Source: Fidelibacterota bacterium
GTDB lineage: Bacteria > Fidelibacterota > UBA8477 > JABMPR01
DNA: 62,500 bases
Direction: 5' to 3'
Assembly (NCBI GenBank): GCA_024278595.1
Contig: JAJRSW010000048.1
Span: 1-62,500, forward strand
Shown here: positions 9,877 to 18,057 of the stretch, one piece after another
Position numbering within the stretch: the first letter of the stretch is position 1
How the letters are laid out: every line of letters starts with the position of its first letter
Notes under the pieces: model-generated
Told to the model about the DNA's origin: nothing
What the model saw: the letters and a program-made list of their open reading frames with translations, nothing else
Databases searched by the model: none
Position numbers and translations under genes: made by a program

Positions 9877-11238
9877 TTGGAACTATCACAACATCTTGAA
9901 CTAAAACAGACGCTCACGCCCCAGCAGATCCTGCTGTCTACGCTGTTGCAGTTGCCCTCCATGGCATTGGAACTGCGGATCAAGACCGAACTTGAGATCA
10001 ACCCGCTGCTGGAGCTTGAAGACGATGTGATTGAAGTGGATGATGTGGAAGATGAGGCTGAGACAGAAGAACCTGAGATCGATCTGGAGGATTATTTTTC
10101 AAATGATGGCTATGAAGCCAAGGAATATTACGACAAGAGTGCTGAAGAGATAGAAATTCAGAATGCCTACACGCCGAGTCTGGCCGAGAATCTCATCGAG
10201 CAGATCGCTATCTCTCACATTAAAGAAGAGCATAAAATAATTATTGAAGAGATGGTCTGGAGTCTGGATGACCGCGGGTATCTCATTATCATGCTTGATT
10301 TTATTGCTGAGAAGTTTGAGGTAGAGCTTGCCACGGTTGAGAAAATCCACGCTCAATTGATGCAATTCGACCCACTGGGGATCGGTGCCAGGGATCTGCG
10401 CGAATGTCTGTTGGTCCAGATCGAAAAGATCCATCCGGATACACCAGCCCACTTTATTGTGCGTGATTATTTTGATGAATTTGCTAATAAACGTTTTGAG
10501 AGAATTTTACGTAAACTCCATTTGACCAGAGCTGGTCTCCGTGAGGCAGAGGAATTGATCTCACATCTGAATCCCAAACCTGGTGCTGGATATCTCGACC
10601 AGAAAACCAATTATGTCACGCCCGATTTTTATATTACAGAGCAAGATGGTGAATTTATCGTGACCTTGAATGACTCATTCATACCTGAATTACGGATCTC
10701 GGGCAGCTATAAGAATATGATCCACAATCAGAAAAAATTAGATACTGACACCAAACTATTCTTGAAGAAAAAAGTAGAATCGGCCAAGTGGTTCATAAAC
10801 TCCATTCAAATGCGGCGGATCACCATGCTCAAAGTGATCAATGCCATCATCGAACGGCAAAGGGGATTTTTCTTAAACGGGAAAGACCATCTGAAACCCA
10901 TGGTCCTGCGTGATATTGCCGAAGATATCAGTATGGATATATCCACTATCAGTCGGGTTACCAGTGGCAAATATGCTCAAACAGATTGGGGCATACTGGA
11001 ACTGAGATACTTTTTCAGTGAAGGGATCGAAGCTGAAGATGGAGAAAATATTTCTACCCGTCGCATCAAAGAACGCCTGAGAGTGATCATTTCCGAAGAG
11101 AACAAATCACGACCTATCTCCGACGAGGCGATTTCCAAAGTTCTTCAAGGTGAGGGTTTTCCCATCGCCAGACGGACGGTGGCCAAATATCGAGAACAAT
11201 TGAGTATCCCGGTCGCCCGGCTTCGTCGCGAGATTTAG
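9877..11238 (+). CDS. rpoN: RNA polymerase sigma-54 factor
   Basis: RpoN directs RNA polymerase to -24/-12 promoters that need AAA+ activator ATPases. The 453-residue protein has the N-terminal activator-interacting region (HLELKQTLTPQQILLSTLLQ), an acidic linker (about 46-75), the core-binding domain (about 100-280), and the DNA-binding part ending in the RpoN box ARRTVAKYRE (431-440). The start is a TTG, five bases after the lptB stop. The first residues match the conserved N-terminus of the family, so no better start exists. It is the last gene of lptC-lptB-rpoN. No sigma-54 promoter was recognised with confidence, and no enhancer-binding activator is in the window. Confidence 0.95.
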   Translation: MELSQHLELKQTLTPQQILLSTLLQLPSMALELRIKTELEINPLLELEDDVIEVDDVEDEAETEEPEIDLEDYFSNDGYEAKEYYDKSAEEIEIQNAYTPSLAENLIEQIAISHIKEEHKIIIEEMVWSLDDRGYLIIMLDFIAEKFEVELATVEKIHAQLMQFDPLGIGARDLRECLLVQIEKIHPDTPAHFIVRDYFDEFANKRFERILRKLHLTRAGLREAEELISHLNPKPGAGYLDQKTNYVTPDFYITEQDGEFIVTLNDSFIPELRISGSYKNMIHNQKKLDTDTKLFLKKKVESAKWFINSIQMRRITMLKVINAIIERQRGFFLNGKDHLKPMVLRDIAEDISMDISTISRVTSGKYAQTDWGILELRYFFSEGIEAEDGENISTRRIKERLRVIISEENKSRPISDEAISKVLQGEGFPIARRTVAKYREQLSIPVARLRREI

Positions 11239-11286
11239 TAATAATCATATTTATGGGTGAATGACTACGCCGGGGCAAGGCCGGTT

Positions 11287-11312
11287 ACATCCCTCGACTC
11301 CGCTCGGGATGT
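11287..11312. repeat. dispersed palindromic repeat
   Basis: The arms ACATCCC and GGGATGT flank TCGACTCCGCTC. The sequence closely resembles the dispersed CATCCCGAGCGGAGTCGAGGG-type intergenic repeat familiar from Bacteroidetes and related genomes. It sits just after rpoN. Confidence 0.45.
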
Positions 11313-11335
11313 GGCTCAATATCCAGCTAGAGATC

Positions 11336-11360
11336 AAAAAGCAACGATTCAAATCGTTGC
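11336..11360 (-). terminator. intrinsic terminator of the ABC exporter operon
   Basis: A perfect 9-bp stem, GCAACGATT with AATCGTTGC around a 2-base loop, lies at 11341-11360. On the minus strand it is followed by TTTTT (plus-strand AAAAA at 11336-11340). It sits 14 bases past the stop of the minus-strand permease gene, as expected for its terminator. Confidence 0.7.
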
Positions 11361-11373
11361 CATTCTCAAAGAT

Positions 11374-12153
11374 TTACTGATACAGTCGTCGATGGATCGA
11401 TCTTAAGACGATTATCGTATTGAGGATCGTTACTACCAGGATCCATAGAAAATGATAGAAGAGATCCATACTCCACTGCTGGTTGAAAATACCTCGGCTG
11501 AGTTCAACACCATGGTACAGCGGGGTGAACCAGGCAATAACTTGAATTAACTCCGGGAGTTGGGTCAGGGGGAAGAAAATCCCGGAGAACAAAAAGAGCG
11601 GTGTGAGAAACAGAGTGAAGAAGTAATTGAAAAGTTCGATCTCTTTGATAAAGGACGTGAAAAGCAGACCAATCGTGGCAAACATGAACCCGATGATAAA
11701 AAGCAGGGGGAAGATCAACAGGATCCCCCAGTGCAGACCCATGCCGAACAGCATGAGTATGCTGAAGAACGCGCCACCATAGATCGTCCCGCGGGTCGCT
11801 CCCCACAGTAATTCACCCAGGGCCAGATCCCGGGGATTCACCGGGGTTGAAAGAATACCGTCATAGATACGATCAAAATTCATTTTGACAAAAACATTGT
11901 AGGTGGTTTCCAGGGAGGCACCCCACATGATACTGGATATCAACAATCCGGGAGCAATGAATTCAAGATAGGGAATCCCGTCCATCTCATTGATATAGGC
12001 GCCTAACCCGATCCCCATACCCAGGAGGTACAGGAAGGGTTCAAAGAAATTCGGCAGAATATTGAGTTTCCAGGTCCGCTTATAGACCGTGGCGTTGCGT
12101 TGCCAAACCCGCCAGGCGGATCTTAGTCTTACCGGGGGAACGGAGTGTTTCAA
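11374..12153 (-). CDS. ABC-2 type exporter permease
   Basis: This 259-residue inner-membrane permease of the ABC-2 (NodJ/DrrB-like) type has six hydrophobic segments. The stretches LEFIAPGLLISSIMWGASLE and LFLFSGIFFPLTQLPELIQV match the ABC-2 family pattern, where the second contains the characteristic FSGIFFP turn. The gene begins inside the last codons of the ATPase gene (4-base overlap), so the two form one exporter. The substrate is not evident; relatives export lipo-oligosaccharides or hydrophobic drugs. It ends at a clear terminator. Confidence 0.9.
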   Translation of the reverse strand: MKHSVPPVRLRSAWRVWQRNATVYKRTWKLNILPNFFEPFLYLLGMGIGLGAYINEMDGIPYLEFIAPGLLISSIMWGASLETTYNVFVKMNFDRIYDGILSTPVNPRDLALGELLWGATRGTIYGGAFFSILMLFGMGLHWGILLIFPLLFIIGFMFATIGLLFTSFIKEIELFNYFFTLFLTPLFLFSGIFFPLTQLPELIQVIAWFTPLYHGVELSRGIFNQQWSMDLFYHFLWILVVTILNTIIVLRSIHRRLYQ

Positions 12154-13082
12154 TCGATAAGCTCCCGACCAGTCAACTTCAGAAATACGTCTTCCAGAGA
12201 TGCCCTTCGACTGAGAATAGTTTTTACCGGGATGCCCATTTTCTGGATCTGGACGTAGAGTGGGTTGGCATCTTCGGTATAGAGCAGCAACCGGTCAGCC
12301 AGCAATTCATGATATTGAACCTGATCCCGAACGGCAGTCAAGATGGTTTGGCGATTGGGCAGGTCACCCCGGATCTCAACGACCTGGGCTGAAATCTCTG
12401 ACTTGATCAAATCCCAGGGGGATCCTTCAGTAACGATCCGCCCGCGATCCATGACAGCCAGCTTATCACAGAGTTGTTCGGCTTCATCCATATAATGGGT
12501 GGTGAGTAGCAGGGTGACGCCCTGTTTGATAAGTTCATGGCATTTTGCCCAGACATGGTGCCGGGCTTGAGGGTCCAAGCCTGTGGAAGGCTCATCTAGA
12601 ATTAGTATGGTCGGTTTATTGATCAGAGCCCGAGCGATGAGGAGTCGCCGTTTCATTCCGCCACTCAGGGCTCGTACATTTTCCAGGCGTTTTTCTCCCA
12701 GTTGAAAAAAATCGATGAGTTCATCAGCTCTGCGATTCGCTTGCGTCCGAGTGAGGTCATAGTAACGGGCATAGACCAGTAAATTGTTGATCACATTCAG
12801 ATCGTAGTCCAGGCTATCATCCTGGGTGACGACGCCAATACCGCGTTTGACGGCGCTCATGTTCAGCATGACATCCAGGTCATTGACCAGTAGTTTTCCA
12901 GAAGTAGCAGGTGTGGCACAGTAGATCAGGCGCATTACCGTGGTTTTACCGGCACCGTTAGGACCGAGAAACCCGTAGCAGGTACCGGCATTGATCTGAA
13001 AATCAACGCCATCCACCGCTTTCAGGTCACCATAGACTTTGGTAAGAGCTTGGGCTTGAACGATGGGTGGGGGCTTGGACAT
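12150..13082 (-). CDS. ABC exporter ATP-binding protein (NodI/DrrA-like)
   Basis: This 310-residue cytoplasmic ATPase pairs with the ABC-2 permease that follows with a 4-base overlap. It has Walker A GPNGAGKT (40-47), signature LSGGMKRR, Walker B LILDEPSTGLDP and a switch His in TTHYMDEAEQLCD. About 80 residues follow the nucleotide-binding core, ending in EDVFLKLTGREL, which is the C-terminal extension typical of DrrA/NodI-like ATPases. The substrate is unknown. The upstream gap holds a repeat element, not a gene. Confidence 0.93.
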   Translation of the reverse strand: MSKPPPIVQAQALTKVYGDLKAVDGVDFQINAGTCYGFLGPNGAGKTTVMRLIYCATPATSGKLLVNDLDVMLNMSAVKRGIGVVTQDDSLDYDLNVINNLLVYARYYDLTRTQANRRADELIDFFQLGEKRLENVRALSGGMKRRLLIARALINKPTILILDEPSTGLDPQARHHVWAKCHELIKQGVTLLLTTHYMDEAEQLCDKLAVMDRGRIVTEGSPWDLIKSEISAQVVEIRGDLPNRQTILTAVRDQVQYHELLADRLLLYTEDANPLYVQIQKMGIPVKTILSRRASLEDVFLKLTGRELID

Positions 13083-13140
13083 GAATCAACTTAAACGGAA
13101 TTGGTCAGGACTGGAAAGTATTTTGGGATAATGAAGATTT

Positions 13141-13165
13141 GTAGAGGTGTAGCATGCTAGCCTGC
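13141..13165. repeat. degenerate GTAGAG-type palindrome
   Basis: GTAGAGGTGTAGCATGCTAG is a worn relative of the perfect GTAGAGACGTAGC hairpin at 21979-22006. The inner TAGCATGCTA is still palindromic. Confidence 0.35.
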
Positions 13166-13182
13166 ATTATTCATGAATTATT

Positions 13183-13319
13183 GCCACGAATACACTAAGC
13201 CACGAAGATTATTAAAGTTATGAACAAGGTCATTTTAAACATAATTATTTGCATCTGTGAGGGATAATTTTTGCTAAGCATAAATTTTTTAAAACTTTGG
13301 GCCTTCGTGACTTCGTGGC
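13183..13319. repeat. CCACGAA inverted-repeat element (small non-coding)
   Basis: The gap of 347 bases (13083-13429) holds no gene. It contains a ~137-bp element bounded by GCCACGAA (13183-13190) and its inverse TTCGTGGC (13312-13319). Each end carries a second copy of the motif: GCCACGAAG at 13199 and the inverse of CACGAAG at 13303. The interior is AT-rich and non-coding. Flanking TGAATTAT and ATTATTCA extend the symmetry imperfectly. CACGAAG-type repeats are widespread between genes in environmental bacteria; their mobilising enzyme is not known to me. Confidence 0.5.
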
Positions 13320-13429
13320 TATGGATTATTCAGGCTAGGTCTCTACCTCCATAGAATAGTTGCCTTAGCATGTTTTATCGAAACAAAAAGGCTTGCATTG
13401 TGCCAAAAACGTTCTAATGTATCAGTGCA

Positions 13430-13714
13430 ATGAAACAAGAATTTAACCATACTGAACTTGCCCGCATCCTGGCCTCCATATCGGACGCTGAGCAAATGAG
13501 TAAATTGCTCCAGGATTTTCTTACGCCTCAAGAGCTGGAAGACCTGGTCCTGCGCTGGGAGATCATCAAATTACTCAACACGGGCCTGCCGCAACGCAAG
13601 ATCGCCAAACAGCTGGGGGTTGCCATTGGTACGGTATCACGGGGAGCCCGTGAATTGAAGTATGGTCACAATGGATTTGTTGAATTGCTGAGCAGCTTGA
13701 AAGTGGAAGCGTGA
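13430..13714 (+). CDS. TrpR/YerC-family transcriptional regulator
   Basis: This is a 94-residue DNA-binding protein of the Trp-repressor superfamily. The helix-turn-helix is at about 53-78 (LPQRKIAKQLGVAIGTVSRG), preceded by the family core LTPQELEDLVLRWEIIKLL. TrpR proteins bind tryptophan and repress tryptophan genes, and the next gene encodes a tryptophan synthase beta chain, which supports a true TrpR role. The YecD/YerC subgroup has the same fold but no proven tryptophan response, so that alternative stays open. The ATG at 13430 begins the conserved N-terminus. No palindromic Trp operator was found upstream. Confidence 0.85.
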   Translation: MKQEFNHTELARILASISDAEQMSKLLQDFLTPQELEDLVLRWEIIKLLNTGLPQRKIAKQLGVAIGTVSRGARELKYGHNGFVELLSSLKVEA

Positions 13715-13935
13715 TCATGATTTCCACTCTAAAACATACCCTTACCTCATTTTGGTGGACCTGGCAGAATCGCTAGGCTCCCAACCAATACCTAAAACAC
13801 TTAAAAAATAAGAGCCAAGTATGAAAGAGAGAGATGTATTGATGTATCGTATATGGAAGTTAGGAGTTAGGAAATGGTAGAAGGGTTGGTGATCCAGGGC
13901 TTTTGGTAAAACTCTGCGCTGCGAGAAACTTTTTT

Positions 13936-13970
13936 GAAAATAGAAAATAGAAAATAGAAAATGGAAAATG
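13936..13970. repeat. 7-bp tandem repeat GAAAATA x5
   Basis: Five contiguous 7-base units occur here: three GAAAATA then two GAAAATG. It lies in the 389-base trpR-trpB gap, which shows no gene. Confidence 0.85.
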
Positions 13971-13983
13971 ACAAGTGACCGCC

Positions 13984-14067
13984 GACTTTCAACTTTCAAC
14001 TTTCAACTTTCAACTTTCAACTTTCGACTTTCGACTTTCAACTTTCAACTTTCGACTTTCGACTTTC
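13984..14067. repeat. 7-bp tandem repeat (A/G)ACTTTC x12
   Basis: Twelve 7-base units alternate between AACTTTC and GACTTTC and are followed by a decayed unit. The array ends 36 bases before the trpB start, so changes in unit number would alter the leader of trpB. Similar tracts (AACTTTT) occur at 42700-42727. Confidence 0.9.
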
Positions 14068-14103
14068 GACTATAAGACTTTTGACAAATAAATAGGAGTT
14101 ACC

Positions 14104-15459
14104 GTGAAAAAGATATTTTTATCCGAAAATGACATGCCCAAAAGCTGGTATAATATTGCTGCTGACCTTAAAACTGAGCCATTGCCACCTCTAAATCCAG
14201 GTACGGGGCAACCCCTGGGTCCGGAGGATCTGGCTCCGCTTTTTCCCATGGCTCTCATCGAGCAAGAGATGAGTCCCCAGCGAGAGATCGCCATTCCTGA
14301 GCCAGTTCAGGCCGCTTTAAAAATGTACCGACCCTCACCCCTGATCCGGGCAACCGGCCTGGAAAAGGCTCTGAAAACTCCGGCCAAGATATATTTCAAA
14401 TATGAAGGTGTTAGCCCAGCTGGGAGCCATAAACCAAACACCGCCATCCCTCAAGCTTACTACAATCAGCAGGAAGGGGTTAAACGGATTGCCACCGAAA
14501 CCGGTGCTGGTCAATGGGGTAGCTCCATGGCACTGGCCGGACAAATATTCGGTCTGGATGTTAAAGTATATATGGTTAAGGTAAGTTATAATCAAAAACC
14601 ATATCGTCGATCGATGATGCAGAGCTGGGGAGCTGAGATCGTCTCCAGCCCGAGTCCAGATACTAATTTTGGACGGCAGGTATTAGCTGAGGACCCTGAT
14701 AATACAGGATCACTGGGAATTGCAATTTCCGAAGCAGTTGAAGATGCCGCAACCAGGGACGACACCAAATATGCTTTGGGGAGCGTTCTGAACCATGTAC
14801 TGCTTCATCAAACGATTATCGGACTGGAAGCGAAAAAGCAGATGGAGATAGCGGGTTGTTCACCAGATATTGTTATCGGCTGTGTAGGTGGTGGCAGTAA
14901 TTTCGCCGGCCTGGCATTTCCTTATTTGCGCGATAAGATCAATGGCGCAGATATTGATTTCAGGGCCATCGAGCCCACGGCCTGTCCAACCCTTACCCGA
15001 GGCGCTTTTGCTTATGATTTTGGCGATACTGCCCAAATGACTCCCCTGGTGTCCATGTACACCCTGGGGCATACTTTTATGCCGCCTGGCATTCATGCTG
15101 GTGGATTGCGCTACCACGGGATGGCACCGTTGCTGTCACATGTTGTCCGCGAAGGGTTGGTTGATGCCTACGCCTACGATCAAGTTGAAGTATTTGATGC
15201 GGGTGCAATTTTCGCCAGAACAGAAGGCATTATCCCGGCACCGGAGTCTGCTCACGCTATCAAGGGTGCTGTTGATGCTGCTATTGAAGCCCGAGAGGCT
15301 GGCGAAGAGCAGGTGATCCTGTTCAATCTGAGTGGTCATGGTCACTTCGACATGTCAGCTTATGATGCTTATCATGCAGGTGAGCTTACGGATTATCGTC
15401 CAACTGATGAAGAGCTGGCAAAGGGTCTTTCAGTAACTGAAGGTCTCCCAAAAGTATAA
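14104..15459 (+). CDS. trpB: tryptophan synthase beta chain, TrpB2-like PLP enzyme
   Basis: This enzyme joins indole and serine to make tryptophan using pyridoxal phosphate. It has 451 residues, longer than canonical TrpB1 (~395), and the N-terminus ([25 protein letters not shown] in outline) and C-terminus are those of the TrpB2 group. The PLP lysine is Lys110 in AGSHKPNTA, and the phosphate-binding glycine loop is [10 protein letters not shown]. TrpB2 enzymes often act without a TrpA partner, and no trpA is nearby. The GTG start has AGGAG five bases ahead (14094-14098). The TrpR-like gene upstream may control it. Confidence 0.93.
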   Translation: MKKIFLSENDMPKSWYNIAADLKTEPLPPLNPGTGQPLGPEDLAPLFPMALIEQEMSPQREIAIPEPVQAALKMYRPSPLIRATGLEKALKTPAKIYFKYEGVSPAGSHKPNTAIPQAYYNQQEGVKRIATETGAGQWGSSMALAGQIFGLDVKVYMVKVSYNQKPYRRSMMQSWGAEIVSSPSPDTNFGRQVLAEDPDNTGSLGIAISEAVEDAATRDDTKYALGSVLNHVLLHQTIIGLEAKKQMEIAGCSPDIVIGCVGGGSNFAGLAFPYLRDKINGADIDFRAIEPTACPTLTRGAFAYDFGDTAQMTPLVSMYTLGHTFMPPGIHAGGLRYHGMAPLLSHVVREGLVDAYAYDQVEVFDAGAIFARTEGIIPAPESAHAIKGAVDAAIEAREAGEEQVILFNLSGHGHFDMSAYDAYHAGELTDYRPTDEELAKGLSVTEGLPKV

Positions 15460-15474
15460 CTTTATTTTACACTG

Positions 15475-15504
15475 CCCGGTAGTTTTCCTCCGAGGACTAC
15501 CGGG
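15475..15504 (+). terminator. stem-loop after trpB
   Basis: A 9-bp perfect stem, CCCGGTAGT with ACTACCGGG, closes a 12-base loop 15 bases after the trpB stop. There is no T-run after it, so it may be a Rho-aided terminator or a 3' stabiliser rather than a classical intrinsic terminator. Confidence 0.45.
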
Positions 15505-16014
15505 TCCTCCTCATCATATCCGTGCGAAGGTTCTAAATTCTCAAGAGATTCTATGGCCTAACTATAACAATATCACAGAACTAGGTCTAACTTCAATATT
15601 GTTATTAATTACAGTATCTTCCATTTGTTTCCATATGCTGACATTTCTAAGCAGGAATTTCCGCCACATTTGTGGTACAATGGCACAAAATAGGCACATC
15701 CATAAAGCAAAGACTTTTTAAACAACAATAGTGAAATTACCAAGTCAAGAAATCGCTGATAATTGAAACTGCAACAATTTAATATTCTGGAACCCCATAT
15801 TGCACAGCAGTTATTTGAAAGACTTCAAACTTATTTGATTTAATTCTCCTTAGAAATCCACCTTCTCCGAAGGTGGTCATGGGCTGAACAGAAGTTCCTC
15901 CGAAAACTGAGTTAAAAAGTCTCTAAAGTATTGGTGAGTAACCGTTTGCTGGTTTTCACAAGTGGCGGAGCCTGTTTTTGTAAAAAACGGGGGTACTTCC
16001 TGTTGCCTTAAAAA
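15505..16014. other. non-coding stretch before transposase
   Basis: No gene was found here. It contains a perfect 8-bp hairpin (CCACCTTC / GAAGGTGG, 15858-15876), a short palindrome CCACATTTGTGG (15664-15675) and an imperfect CCTGTTTTT / AAAAACGGG hairpin (15971-15992). The left end of the IS4-type element probably lies in this stretch, but its inverted repeat could not be matched to a right end. Confidence 0.4.
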
Positions 16015-16030
16015 GGATAGCGCCCTATCC
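16015..16030 (+). promoter_or_regulatory. hairpin abutting transposase start codon
   Basis: The arms GGATAG and CTATCC enclose CGCC and end one base before the transposase ATG at 16032. The left arm overlaps the only purine-rich Shine-Dalgarno candidate (AAGGA). Such a hairpin could hide the ribosome-binding site from read-through transcripts, a known control in insertion sequences. This is an inference. Confidence 0.4.
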
Positions 16031-16031
16031 T

Positions 16032-17014
16032 ATGGTTCCACGAAAAACCGAGCTCTACAAAGGGCTAAAAGAAAGGTCGCTCGTGGATTATAGCAAGGTT
16101 GCCAGGAAATTGCGAGAGAAAGTTACCCGTTTTTCGGGGGAACTTTGTCAGGAGTTAGGAAAAACTGCCACCCGTTTCGTAACTGAATCAGTCCATGGCA
16201 TTCTAGTAAGCCAGTCAGTGGTCCTCACCAAGATGGGTCGGACCTTAGAGAATGATGTACACTTAAAAAAGATAGAGGAACGATTCTGCCGGCAATTAGC
16301 CAAACCTGCCCTGTGGTCCAAACTTCAACATGATTTGCTGCTTCAAGCTTCATCACGTATTCAAGACAAAACCCTGCTGGTCCTAGATCTCAGTGATATT
16401 CAGAAACAGTATGCACAGGAAATGGAGCATCTGGCATATGTACATGATGGTAGTCATGATGTGATTGGTGCAGGCTACTGGACCATCCATGTCAGTGGTG
16501 TAGAACTGGATCAACAAGAAGTAATCCCCCTGTATCAGTCTCTGCATTCCCAGGAGGCTCCAGACTTTATCAGTGAAAACAGACAGATACTGAATGCAAT
16601 CCGTATGGTTGGCAAGCATACTCAGAAACGGGGGATCTGGGTAATCGACCGTGGTGGTGACAGGGGTGCTCTATATCGTAAGCTACTCCTTGAAAAGTTC
16701 CGCTTTATTATTAGACAGAAAGGGGATCGCAAGATTCTTTTTGGGAAAACCTTAATCAACACACTGGAACTGTCTCTGACTTGTCCCAGCCTTTACAACG
16801 ATACCATTGTGAGAATGAAAGACGGTAAGGAAAAAGTCTATCACATTGAATATGGTTACCCTAAAGTGCGCTTACCTGAAAACCCCAAGCATTACTTGTG
16901 GCTGTTAGTCGTGAAAGGGCTGGGTAAGAAACCACTTATGCTTTTGACCACCGAACCGTTAAGGAAAAACAGGCAGGTGCTAAAGGACATATTCTTATCC
17001 TATATCAAGCGTTG
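16032..17014 (+). pseudogene. IS4-type DDE transposase, N-terminal part (interrupted)
   Basis: The frame encodes 327 residues before a TGA introduced by an insertion. The first two catalytic acids are visible: Asp119 in LLVLDLSD and Asp206 in WVIDRGGDRG. The third (Glu) lies after the insertion, in WSIEETIRFIKQTYDLED at ~17171-17225. The downstream part continues in the same frame because the insertion is 156 bases net, a multiple of three. Joined across the insertion the protein would be about 444 residues, a usual length for the family. The copy is dead as it stands, because no product contains all three catalytic residues. Confidence 0.85.
17004..17014 (+). repeat. 11-bp target-site duplication, left copy
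   Basis: ATCAAGCGTTG occurs here and again at 17160-17170. Removing one copy plus the 145 bases between them restores an uninterrupted transposase frame (IKRWSIEET). Confidence 0.85.
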
Positions 17015-17159
17015 ACGCCCCCGCAGAAAGTCCCTCTCGCAGAGGCCGCAGAGGCGCAAAGTGTTGTTATTTATTGCTTTACGTGTATTTGTCGTAAGCA
17101 GTTGTATTTAATGGTTATAGGGCATATTATGTGATTTTCTAGATACTTTTTGCGAGCTC
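17015..17159. mobile_element. 145-bp non-autonomous insertion in the transposase gene
   Basis: The insert is flanked by an 11-bp direct duplication and has no coding capacity. Near its left end it contains a CTCTCGCAGAGGCCGCAGAG-type stretch, which belongs to the CGCAGAGGC class of repeats common in environmental genomes. Its ends are imperfectly inverted: GCAGAAAGT (17023-17031) pairs with ACTTTTTGC (17145-17153) at 8 of 9 positions. Size and layout resemble the CCACGAA element at 13183-13319. Confidence 0.65.
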
Positions 17160-17170
17160 ATCAAGCGTTG
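17160..17170 (+). repeat. 11-bp target-site duplication, right copy
   Basis: This is a second exact copy of ATCAAGCGTTG, 156 bases after the first. Confidence 0.85.
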
Positions 17171-17522
17171 GAGTATTGAAGAAACCATTCGGTTTATCAA
17201 GCAAACCTATGACCTTGAAGATATCAGGGTCTTACGCTATGTGTGTCTACAGAACATGATGGCTTTGGTCCTGCTTGTTTTCTACTTCCTGGCTGTGGTT
17301 CTTGATCGAAATCAGAAGTTGAAACTCCTGGCTAGTCATGTCTTTGCTGCTGCGAAAAGGGTGTTCGGGATACCAGCTTTCGGATATTATGCTCTGGGGG
17401 ATGGAATATCGGCGATCTTGACTAGAAATCCCGGTCAAATAAACCCGGTTTACATCAAAAAACACCGCTATCGACAGTTAGACCTCAATTTTACTGATAT
17501 AATGGGGGAACTCCTGGTCTGA
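17171..17522 (+). pseudogene. IS4-type DDE transposase, C-terminal part
   Basis: In the frame of the upstream part this stretch encodes the conserved C-terminal segment with the third catalytic residue (WSIEETIRF), then a hydrophobic region (MALVLLVFYFLAVVL) and a tail ending in IMGELLV. It has no start codon or ribosome-binding site of its own at the break, so it is the 3' half of one gene cut by the insertion. Confidence 0.8.
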
Positions 17523-17630
17523 TAATGTTTGCAATTCCATGTGGAATGACATACCTTAAATACCAATATTATATACAGATATGAATACATAACACTTTGA
17601 GTTCACAATAAATAATTCAAGGAGGTAATA

Positions 17631-18011
17631 ATGAGTGATCTAGCCTATTTAATCAAAGAATATTTTCCATATTACCATTTAGCGGGGTCCTCTGACTTGG
17701 TTCCTCTAGTGAAAGGGGGAGTTGGTATTGGCGACGTAAATGGCTACAAAACCGAAGTGAATAGTGACGGCTTAATAAGTGCCGCTTCGTTTGAAACCGA
17801 TACCCATACTATCGAATATCCATTTAATGCCAATGCACTCAACAAATCTGGCAGTATGAATTGCCTTTTCGACGGAAATTTAGAACTTTCGATCAGCGAG
17901 AAATACATCACGGACAATGAGCTTGAAGGGAAATTTTCCATCCCAAGTCATCCTAATTATGATTCCAACATCACTTGCAAATTGTTAAACGGAAAAAAAT
18001 CAATGGTATAG
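17631..18011 (+). CDS. unrecognised two-repeat protein, first half (frame broken at an A7 run)
   Basis: This 126-residue frame with a very strong Shine-Dalgarno (AAGGAGG, 8 bases before ATG) has no recognised family. Its repeat starts YYHLAGSSDLVPLVKGG and matches, position by position, the frame that follows at ~18004 (WYRFKGATNLTPIVGG). Shared columns include Y-x-x-x-G-x-x-x-L-x-P-x-V, F-x-TD-x-H and a late D-x-x-x-x-CK/CN. Removing one A from the seven-A run at 17993-17999 fuses both halves into one protein of about 276 residues. The frame therefore ends early either by a real frameshift mutation or by a sequencing error. No signal peptide is seen; it is probably cytoplasmic. It is the first gene of an unknown three-gene operon. 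Confidence 0.7.
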   Translation: MSDLAYLIKEYFPYYHLAGSSDLVPLVKGGVGIGDVNGYKTEVNSDGLISAASFETDTHTIEYPFNANALNKSGSMNCLFDGNLELSISEKYITDNELEGKFSIPSHPNYDSNITCKLLNGKKSMV

Positions 18012-18057
18012 GTTTAAAGGAGCCACGAACCTTACACCGATCGTTGGTGGTGAGGCA

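Noticed and set aside
13376..13410. Sigma-54 promoter (TGGCAC on the minus strand near 13.4 kb)
   Set aside because: A TGGCAC half is present, but the -12 TTGC part is missing at the right spacing.
13350..13429. Trp operator ahead of the TrpR-like gene
   Set aside because: Only a weak CATTG / CAATG pairing exists; no palindrome like the known operator.
13984..14067. Possible CRISPR-like array
   Set aside because: Units are 7 bases with no spacers; it is a simple tandem repeat. No CRISPR array or cas gene was seen anywhere.
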